Part shown: in pieces, positions 5,030 through 9,646 of the stretch | Position numbering within the stretch: position 1 is the stretch's first letter | Layout of the letters: each line of letters starts with the position of its first letter | Source: Acholeplasmatales bacterium DTU056 | GTDB lineage: Bacteria > Bacillota_I > Bacilli_A > ML615J-28 > CAG-698 | DNA: 9,646 nucleotides | Assembly: GCA_001512985.1 (NCBI GenBank) | Contig: LFRX01000029.1 | Span: forward strand, 73,628-83,273 | Direction of reading: 5' to 3' | The notes under the pieces: generated by a model | What the model was told of the DNA's origin: nothing | Database searches by the model: none | The model's input: the letters and a program-made list of their open reading frames with translations, nothing else | Program-made: the position numbers and the translations under genes

Positions 5030-6928
5030 ATGAGGAATCTAATATTTATGAATATTTCTAGTAAATTTGAATCCTTTGTCCAAAACTTTAATGAAAAATT
5101 TTTTGGATTTTGGGAGAGGTTTGCTAAGGAATATCCAGCATTAATTTGGTTAATTGTTATTATTTTGCCATATATAGAAGCATTACTTCCATTTTTGCCT
5201 TTAATAGTTATAGTCGGATTTAATATCCAAATATTAACGCCGTTATTTGGACCAATATTAAGTCCGATATTTGCAGTACTCCTTTCTGCTATTGGCTCCT
5301 TTTTAGGAACTTTCACAGTTTTTTTATTTATTCGTGGAACCTTCGGATTAAGGTTGCGTCAAAAAATCGAAAATAACCCTAAAGTTTTGTCAATCGTTCG
5401 TTGGCTGGAAAATCGTAGTAGTTTATTTATTATCTTGGTAATGTCTAATCCATATACACCAGGATCATTATTTAACTATGCGATGTCAATTACAAAAATT
5501 GATATTAAAAGATACTTTAAAATTACTTTTATTTCCAAAACTATATGTATTTTTTGGCTAGCGATTTTAGGTGTAATTTTTCAAGTTCAAGAAAATGTTT
5601 TTTCTATTTTATGGGTTATTTTAGTCTACTGTATAGTTTATTTAATTTTTTATGGCTATAATAAAATCAAACATAAACGAAAATTCTTTTTAGGAGGAGA
5701 AAAAACTATGAGTAAAAAAACAATTGCGGATGTAAAATTAACAGGTAAAACAACTCTAATACGAGTTGATTTCAATGTCCCAATGAAAGACGGCCAAATT
5801 ACTGACGATAACCGTATTGTGCAAGCTTTACCTACTATTCAATATGCCATTAAAGAAGGCGCAAAAGTTGTTTTATTTTCACATTTAGGACGTATTAAAG
5901 AAGAAGCTGATAAGGCAAAAAACTCACTTGCTCCTGTTGCTAAAAGACTTAGTGAGTTATTAAATCAAGAAGTTAAATTCATTCCACAAACTCGCGGAAA
6001 AGAATTAGAAGACGCCATTAAAGGATTAAAAAATGGCGAAGTATTAATGTTTGAAAATACTCGATTCGAAGACTTAGATGGTAAAAAAGAATCTAAAAAC
6101 GATTCTGAATTAGGTAAATATTGGGCTTCATTGGGAGAAATTTTTGTTAATGATGCGTTTGGTACAGCTCATCGTGAACACGCTTCTAACGTTGGTATCG
6201 CTTCTAATATTGAAACAACAGTTGCTGGATTTTTAATGGAAAAAGAAATTAAATTTATCGGTGAAGCTGTTGAAAATCCAAAAAGACCGTTTGTGGCAAT
6301 TTTGGGTGGTGCCAAAGTTAGTGACAAAATTTCTGTTATTGAAAACTTATTAAATAAAGCTGATAAAATTATAATTACTGGTGCAATGGCTTATACATTC
6401 TTAAAAGCTAAAGGTTTACCAGTTGGTATTTCTAAAGTCGAAGATGATTATGTAGATTTCGCAAAAGCAATGCTTGAAAAAGCTCAAGGTAAATTAATTC
6501 TACCAGTTGATCATGTTGCTGCTAAAGAACTTTCAGCTGAAGCTGAAGCCAAAGTGTTTGATGCTGATGCGATGCCTGAAGATTATATGGGCTTAGATAT
6601 TGGTCCAAAAACAATTGAATTATTCAAAAACGAACTTGCCTCTGCCAAAACCGTTGTATGGAACGGACCAGCAGGTGTATTTGAAATCGAAAAATTTAGC
6701 ATTGGTACTAAAGCTATTTGTGAAATTATTGCCAACCTATCAGATGCAATAACAATTATTGGTGGAGGAGACAGTGCCGCCGCTGCAATATCCCTAGGTT
6801 ATGAAGATAAATTTACACATATTTCTACTGGCGGTGGAGCATCACTTGAATATTTAGAAGGAAAAGAATTACCAGGTATTGCGATTATCGAAGATAAATG
6901 TTGTGATGATTGCGATTGCCATAAATAA
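5030..6928 (+). CDS. VTT-domain (TVP38/DedA-like) membrane protein fused in frame to phosphoglycerate kinase
   Basis: One open frame of 632 codons. Residues 1-226 form a VTT-family membrane protein (compare B. subtilis YtxB): hydrophobic segments near 37-62, 76-101, 132-150, 168-185 and 190-210, with the family's IEALLPFLP (49-57) and NPYTP (140-144). The family has been linked to lipid or undecaprenyl phosphate handling. It ends in a basic stretch (KIKHKRK, 212-218), which should face the cytoplasm. No stop codon follows, and the frame runs straight into pgk, whose Met is residue 227. A membrane-tethered PGK could therefore be made as well as free PGK. The VTT part already has about the usual full length. 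A TAG lies one frame off at 5691-5693, so loss of one T in the T5 run (5687-5691) would restore a stop at the expected place. The start at 5030 lacks a strong ribosome-binding site; ATG 5048 is an alternative. Confidence 0.7.
   Translation: MRNLIFMNISSKFESFVQNFNEKFFGFWERFAKEYPALIWLIVIILPYIEALLPFLPLIVIVGFNIQILTPLFGPILSPIFAVLLSAIGSFLGTFTVFLFIRGTFGLRLRQKIENNPKVLSIVRWLENRSSLFIILVMSNPYTPGSLFNYAMSITKIDIKRYFKITFISKTICIFWLAILGVIFQVQENVFSILWVILVYCIVYLIFYGYNKIKHKRKFFLGGEKTMSKKTIADVKLTGKTTLIRVDFNVPMKDGQITDDNRIVQALPTIQYAIKEGAKVVLFSHLGRIKEEADKAKNSLAPVAKRLSELLNQEVKFIPQTRGKELEDAIKGLKNGEVLMFENTRFEDLDGKKESKNDSELGKYWASLGEIFVNDAFGTAHREHASNVGIASNIETTVAGFLMEKEIKFIGEAVENPKRPFVAILGGAKVSDKISVIENLLNKADKIIITGAMAYTFLKAKGLPVGISKVEDDYVDFAKAMLEKAQGKLILPVDHVAAKELSAEAEAKVFDADAMPEDYMGLDIGPKTIELFKNELASAKTVVWNGPAGVFEIEKFSIGTKAICEIIANLSDAITIIGGGDSAAAAISLGYEDKFTHISTGGGASLEYLEGKELPGIAIIEDKCCDDCDCHK
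5657..5662 (+). promoter_or_regulatory. possible internal -10 box for pgk
   Basis: A consensus TATAAT sits 45 bases before the pgk ATG, inside the last membrane segment codons of the VTT part. The best -35 candidates are poor, so this may be chance in AT-rich sequence. A separate pgk promoter would fit the high expression expected of a glycolytic gene. Confidence 0.25.
5692..5699 (+). promoter_or_regulatory. strong ribosome-binding site of pgk inside the fused frame
   Basis: AGGAGGAG lies 8 bases before the ATG at 5708. In the upstream frame it is read as Leu-Gly-Gly-Glu. Its presence inside an open frame argues that free PGK is made by independent initiation whatever happens to the fused product. 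Confidence 0.85.
5708..6928 (+). CDS. pgk: phosphoglycerate kinase
   Basis: Cytoplasmic glycolytic enzyme that transfers phosphate from 1,3-bisphosphoglycerate to ADP, giving ATP and 3-phosphoglycerate. The 406 residues show the family motifs in order: RVDFNVP (19-25), SHLGR (58-62), the substrate-binding ENTRF (116-120) and DAFGTAHR (149-156), GGAKVSDK (200-207), WNGPAGVFE (318-326), GGGDS (352-356) and STGGGASLEYLEGK (373-386). The start is set by AGGAGGAG and by the usual N-terminus. Two oddities: the upstream VTT frame runs into it without a stop, and the C-terminus, which in most bacterial PGKs ends soon after ELPG, carries a tail with Cys398, Cys399, Cys402, Cys404 and His405. It heads a glycolytic set with an HPr-like gene 31 bp downstream and tpiA after that; no gapA is in view. 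Confidence 0.97.
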   Translation: MSKKTIADVKLTGKTTLIRVDFNVPMKDGQITDDNRIVQALPTIQYAIKEGAKVVLFSHLGRIKEEADKAKNSLAPVAKRLSELLNQEVKFIPQTRGKELEDAIKGLKNGEVLMFENTRFEDLDGKKESKNDSELGKYWASLGEIFVNDAFGTAHREHASNVGIASNIETTVAGFLMEKEIKFIGEAVENPKRPFVAILGGAKVSDKISVIENLLNKADKIIITGAMAYTFLKAKGLPVGISKVEDDYVDFAKAMLEKAQGKLILPVDHVAAKELSAEAEAKVFDADAMPEDYMGLDIGPKTIELFKNELASAKTVVWNGPAGVFEIEKFSIGTKAICEIIANLSDAITIIGGGDSAAAAISLGYEDKFTHISTGGGASLEYLEGKELPGIAIIEDKCCDDCDCHK

Positions 6929-6959
6929 ACAGTAATAAATAAAAAAAAGGAGAATCGCT

Positions 6960-7220
6960 ATGATAAAAAGAGAGGTTTTGGTAGTTGAGAATACAACAGG
7001 GATTCATGCCCGTCTAGCCCAACAAATTGTTCATGCCGCCTCTAAATATGAATCAGACATTTTATTAAAGTACAAAGGTTGGGAAATTGACGTTAAGTCA
7101 ATATTAGGGCTAATGTCTTTAGCAATTCCAGAAGGGGAACGTCTTGAAATAGTTGCTACCGGGGAGGATGCTACTGAGGTTATTAATGAATTAAAACCAA
7201 TTTTATCAAAAATAGAATGA
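6960..7220 (+). CDS. HPr-like phosphocarrier protein (HPr/Crh family)
   Basis: An 86-residue protein of the HPr fold. HPr relays phosphate from PEP and Enzyme I to sugar permeases through His15; in Gram-positives phosphorylation at Ser46 makes it a CcpA corepressor, a job Crh also does. Both sites are present: H16 in TGIHARLAQQIV and S47 in VKSILGLMSL. The proline of the canonical HARP motif is leucine here (L19), and Met48 of HPr is leucine, so this may be a paralogue with altered phosphotransfer rather than the main HPr. Crh of B. subtilis lacks the histidine, so this is not a standard Crh either. Enzyme I, its usual partner gene, is absent; it sits between pgk and tpiA. AAGGAGA precedes the ATG at good spacing. 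Its stop codon is followed by tpiA after 11 bases. Confidence 0.88.
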   Translation: MIKREVLVVENTTGIHARLAQQIVHAASKYESDILLKYKGWEIDVKSILGLMSLAIPEGERLEIVATGEDATEVINELKPILSKIE

Positions 7221-7231
7221 AAGGAACGACT

Positions 7232-7996
7232 ATGAGAAAACCAATTATCGCCGGAAATTGGAAGATGTACAAAACTCGTGATGAGGCACTCCAATTTATA
7301 TACTATGTAAATGAAGCAGTCCCTTCAAAAGATTTAGTTGATTCGGTTATTTGTGCGCCATTTACAGTTCTAAGATGTTTAGTTAAACGTCAAGGAGAAA
7401 ATTTACGTATCGGAGCGCAAAATATGCATTATGCAGATGAGGGAGCATACACAGGAGAAATCTCTGCTCCGATGCTTCGCGATTTAGGTGTTGAGTATGT
7501 TATTATCGGTCATAGTGAAAGACGCGCAATGTTTAATGAAACTAACGAGACTGTTAACAAAAAACTACACCAAGCATTTAAATATGAATTAACTCCAATT
7601 TTATGTGTTGGTGAAGATTTACATAATCGCGAAAACAATGAAACTGAATGTGTCATTAAAGAGCAATTACACCTAAATCTATCAGGACTTTCTTCGGAAC
7701 AAGTATCTCAATTAGTTATAGCATATGAACCTATTTGGGCTATTGGTACAGGGAGAACTGCGACTCCTGAAATTGCAAATGAAACATGTGCTTTTATTCG
7801 TAAAACAATTGGTGAAATGTTTTCCGAAGAAGTTAGCCAAAAAGTCCGTATTCAATATGGTGGCTCTGTTAAAGTAAATAACATCGAAGAACTATTAGCA
7901 CAAGAACATATCGATGGTGCTTTAATTGGCGGCGCAAGTCTAAATGCTCAAGACTTTGTTACAATGGTTAAAGCAGCTTTAAATAAAGTTAAATAA
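7232..7996 (+). CDS. tpiA: triosephosphate isomerase
   Basis: Interconverts dihydroxyacetone phosphate and glyceraldehyde 3-phosphate in the cytoplasm; a homodimeric TIM barrel. The 254-residue protein has the usual length and all catalytic residues: K11 in AGNWKM, H94 in IIGHSERR and E166 in AYEPIWAIGTG, followed by the flexible lid, then QYGGSVK (208-214) and the phosphate-binding GALIGGASL (229-237). The ATG at 7232 is preferred because it gives the standard N-terminus MRKPIIAGNWKM and follows AAGGA at proper spacing. An in-frame ATG at 7217 overlaps the HPr-like stop (ATGA) and would add five residues, so translational coupling from that site is possible but less likely. It is the last gene of the unit, closed by the terminator at 8001. 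Confidence 0.97.
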   Translation: MRKPIIAGNWKMYKTRDEALQFIYYVNEAVPSKDLVDSVICAPFTVLRCLVKRQGENLRIGAQNMHYADEGAYTGEISAPMLRDLGVEYVIIGHSERRAMFNETNETVNKKLHQAFKYELTPILCVGEDLHNRENNETECVIKEQLHLNLSGLSSEQVSQLVIAYEPIWAIGTGRTATPEIANETCAFIRKTIGEMFSEEVSQKVRIQYGGSVKVNNIEELLAQEHIDGALIGGASLNAQDFVTMVKAALNKVK

Positions 7997-8000
7997 AATT

Positions 8001-8027
8001 TGCAGTGACTAAAGTCACTGCATTTTT
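8001..8027 (+). terminator. strong intrinsic terminator after tpiA
   Basis: TGCAGTGACT (8001-8010) and AGTCACTGCA (8013-8022) form a perfect 10-bp inverted repeat, effectively 9 pairs around a 4-base loop, followed by TTTTT and further T-rich sequence. It starts 5 bases after the tpiA stop and closes the glycolytic unit. Confidence 0.93.
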
Positions 8028-8042
8028 ATTTTGGGTTTGTTA

Positions 8043-8071
8043 TTGTAGATTAATGGTGATTATGATATAAT
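8043..8071 (+). promoter_or_regulatory. promoter of the glycosyltransferase operon
   Basis: TTGTAG (8043-8048), a 17-bp spacer and TATAAT (8066-8071) preceded by TGA, an extended -10. It lies between the tpiA terminator and the ATG at 8104, with a GGGAGAG ribosome-binding site (8091-8097) in between. Confidence 0.7.
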
Positions 8072-8103
8072 GTAAATACGTGTAAATTAAGGGAGAGAAT
8101 GAT

Positions 8104-9021
8104 ATGGAAAAGCAAATAACAATTATTGTTCCTTGTTTTAACGAAGAAGAAGTTATAGAAATTTTTTATAAGGAAATCACAAAGTATTTTGTTGATAGTT
8201 ATAAGTTTAATATTTTGTTTGTTGATGATGGATCTAAAGACAATACTTTAGCAATCATCAAGCAATTAGCAAATCAAGATAATCGAATTAAATACTTAAG
8301 TTTTTCTCGTAACTTTGGAAAAGAAGCTGCACTATTAGCAGGTTTCGAAGGTGCATTAAAACTAAAAAGTGATGCAGTCATTATAATCGATGTTGATTTA
8401 CAAGACCCACCTTCATTAATCCTAGAGATGATAAAATACTATGAAGAAGGATATCTACATATATATGCCAAACATCGAACACGTGCAGGTGAACCAAAAT
8501 TAAAAACATTTTTTGCTAAATCATTTTATAAAGTATATGCGTTCTTAACTAAGGAGAAAAATCTTGCTCAAGGAGCAAGAGACTTTTCATTAATGGATCG
8601 AAAAGTTGTCGAAGCGTTTGTGGCAATTAAAGATGAAAAACGATTTACTAAAGGTATTTCTCAATGGATTGGCTTTAAGAAAAAATGCATTGAATTTGAT
8701 TATGTGCCACGGGTTGCTGGTGAAACTAAATGGTCATTAAAAAAACTCTTTAAATATGCAATGTTAGGCATTAAACAATTTAGTCATCATTATACATGGA
8801 TTACAAGATTAGGAATATTTGCGGCTAGTGTGTTTGTACTTGTAGATGTAATCATACGTATTATTAATCAAAACATTAGTTTTTATCATATAGGTCTTAA
8901 TGTATTGTTATTGTTATTGTTTATTATATTACATTTTATTATGAAATTAATATATGATGTTAGAGACCAAGCATTAAATCGACCTCAATACATTTTGCAA
9001 GATGGAAACATTGATGAATAA
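8104..9021 (+). CDS. GT2 polyprenyl-phosphate glycosyltransferase, CsbB/GtrB type
   Basis: Enzymes of this group put a sugar from a nucleotide donor onto undecaprenyl phosphate at the inner face of the membrane; B. subtilis CsbB does this with GlcNAc. The 305-residue protein has a GT-A domain at residues 1 to about 225: IIVPCFNEEE (7-16), VDDGSKDNT (40-48), the FSRNFGKEAALLAGFEGA stretch (67-84) and the metal/nucleotide motif DVDLQD (96-101). GETKWSLKKLFKYA (206-219) and the RPQYIL ending match DPM1-like bacterial enzymes. Two C-terminal membrane helices follow (about 233-254 and 263-285). It is the first gene of an operon with a GtrA-like and a YfhO-like gene, overlapping the former by 8 bp. 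The sugar cannot be read from sequence. Confidence 0.9.
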   Translation: MEKQITIIVPCFNEEEVIEIFYKEITKYFVDSYKFNILFVDDGSKDNTLAIIKQLANQDNRIKYLSFSRNFGKEAALLAGFEGALKLKSDAVIIIDVDLQDPPSLILEMIKYYEEGYLHIYAKHRTRAGEPKLKTFFAKSFYKVYAFLTKEKNLAQGARDFSLMDRKVVEAFVAIKDEKRFTKGISQWIGFKKKCIEFDYVPRVAGETKWSLKKLFKYAMLGIKQFSHHYTWITRLGIFAASVFVLVDVIIRIINQNISFYHIGLNVLLLLLFIILHFIMKLIYDVRDQALNRPQYILQDGNIDE

Positions 9022-9442
9022 ACTAATTAAACCATTTTTATCTAGCCGCTTTATTAAATTTGCAATTATTGGAGGATTAAACACATTAATTCATCTTGCT
9101 GTATATAATTTAGTGTTACAAATTGATAATAAAATCGTATTAGCTAATACCATTGCTTTCATTGTTGCTTCAGTATTCTCTTATTTTGCTAATACAAAAT
9201 TTACATACAATAAAAATCCCGAAAAAACAACCTTTGTTTTAGCAATGCTTACATTTATTGTGAAATTAGGGGTAAGCGACGCTTTAACATATGGTTTTCA
9301 CAAATTAATATTATCAATAAATTGGCAAGTTAAACTATTAACAAAAATAATTCCAATATTTGTTACAATCATTACCTTACCATTACAATTTATCGTCTTT
9401 AACGTTATTTTCAAAAATAAAAAAGGTGAGACGAGTGCGTAA
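9014..9442 (+). CDS. GtrA-like small membrane protein, probable lipid-linked sugar flippase
   Basis: GtrA-family proteins are small four-helix membrane proteins thought to move undecaprenyl-phosphate-linked sugars across the membrane. The 142 residues show helices at about 14-34, 42-61, 73-95 and 110-133, with the family signatures RFIKFAIIGGLNTLI (12-26), VFSYFANTKFTYN (54-66) and LPLQFIVFNVIFK (122-134). The start is uncertain: ATG 9014 (MNKLIKPF) is preferred for its weak GGAAA upstream and 8-bp overlap with the glycosyltransferase. ATG 9002 would add four residues. Both overlap the previous gene, which implies translational coupling. Its place between a CsbB-like and a YfhO-like gene supports the flippase role. 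Confidence 0.85.
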   Translation: MNKLIKPFLSSRFIKFAIIGGLNTLIHLAVYNLVLQIDNKIVLANTIAFIVASVFSYFANTKFTYNKNPEKTTFVLAMLTFIVKLGVSDALTYGFHKLILSINWQVKLLTKIIPIFVTIITLPLQFIVFNVIFKNKKGETSA

Positions 9443-9646
9443 ATTAAAAACTAATATTTATTGTCAGTATTCAATAATATTTTTAGTAATTTTAGTTATT
9501 GGACTATTACCAATTGAAATAAAAAATAAAACATTTTTATTTAGTGGTTTATTTGTCGATAAAGAAAATTACGATGGTTTAACACAGCATATTTTATTTA
9601 TGAATGATTTTATTTCTCAAATAAAATCATTCCTTTTTTCTAATGG
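9435..9646 (+). CDS. start of YfhO-like polytopic membrane glycosyltransferase (3' end outside window)
   Basis: An open frame from GTG 9435 to the window end, 70 complete codons. It starts after AAGGTGAG with short spacing and overlaps the GtrA-like stop by 8 bp. GTG 9426 in the same frame is inside that ribosome-binding site. The N-terminus is a short basic stretch (MRKLK) and one membrane helix (about 11-27), followed by a loop with DGLTQHILFMNDF (47-59). This resembles the DG..QH..F motif in the first extracellular loop of YfhO-family GT-C proteins. In B. subtilis YfhO works with CsbB to add GlcNAc to lipoteichoic acid. The order CsbB-like, GtrA-like, then this gene supports the call, but only the first few percent of a roughly 850-residue protein is visible. 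Confidence 0.65.
   Translation, partial: MRKLKTNIYCQYSIIFLVILVIGLLPIEIKNKTFLFSGLFVDKENYDGLTQHILFMNDFISQIKSFLFSN
9602..9639 (+). terminator. terminator-like perfect hairpin inside the start of the YfhO-like gene
   Basis: GAATGATTTTATTT (9602-9615) and AAATAAAATCATTC (9619-9632) pair perfectly over 14 bp around the loop CTC, followed by C and six T (9634-9639). The shape is that of an intrinsic terminator, but the stem is mostly A-U and it lies about 170 bases into a coding region, so it might only act when translation lags. Confidence 0.45.

Noticed and set aside
4999..5316. 105-codon minus-strand frame opposite the VTT protein
   Set aside because: It lies opposite a clear membrane-protein coding region, resembles no family I know and has no ribosome-binding site. 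It is a shadow frame.
7031..7294. 87-codon minus-strand frame opposite the HPr-like gene and the start of tpiA
   Set aside because: Both plus-strand genes are unmistakable, and the minus-strand translation shows no domain.

Overview
The window comes from a very AT-rich, low-GC Gram-positive bacterium (Bacillota) that uses the standard code: TGG is the Trp codon throughout, and TGA is a stop at 7218-7220. A SpoIIE-type phosphatase points to an endospore-forming lineage. A ComK-like protein, an MsmX-type sugar ATPase and a CsbB/GtrA/YfhO-type locus point to the Bacilli or a near relative. I cannot name the genus. No tRNA, rRNA, CRISPR array, insertion sequence or phage gene was seen, and no stretch over 300 bases lacks a gene.

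Layout. 1-2133 (+): spoIIE-like gene, probably entering from upstream. 2122-2427 (-): small rhodanese, convergent with spoIIE and overlapping it by 12 bp. 2428-2538: compact divergent promoter region bounded by a perfect 17-bp inverted repeat that contains both ribosome-binding sites and start codons. 2539-3294 (+): regulator with a PucR/CdaR-type HTH. 3303-3341: palindrome and promoter. 3374-4513: MsmX/UgpC-type ATPase, with its stop codon inside a terminator hairpin. 4532-4942: short ComK-like gene directly after that terminator. 5030-6928: a VTT (TVP38/DedA-like) membrane protein fused in frame, without a stop codon, to phosphoglycerate kinase, which keeps its own strong ribosome-binding site and ATG. 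6960-7220: HPr-like protein. 7232-7996: triosephosphate isomerase, then a strong terminator. 8104-9646: GT2 glycosyltransferase, GtrA-like protein and the start of a YfhO-like protein, in overlapping order.

How the genes relate. pgk, the HPr-like gene and tpiA form a glycolytic transcription unit with a phosphocarrier or regulatory protein inside it. The MsmX-type ATPase has no permease beside it, as expected for an ATPase shared between several sugar ABC transporters. The last three genes look like a three-component cell-envelope glycosylation module (load sugar on undecaprenyl phosphate, flip it, transfer it outside). SpoIIE and ComK are developmental proteins for sporulation and competence, but their neighbours here are metabolic.

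The most notable points are the open VTT-PGK fusion frame, the ComK-like gene with no visible ribosome-binding site behind a terminator, the symmetrical inverted-repeat start regions of two divergent genes, the HPr-like protein between pgk and tpiA, and a terminator-like perfect hairpin inside the start of the YfhO-like gene.
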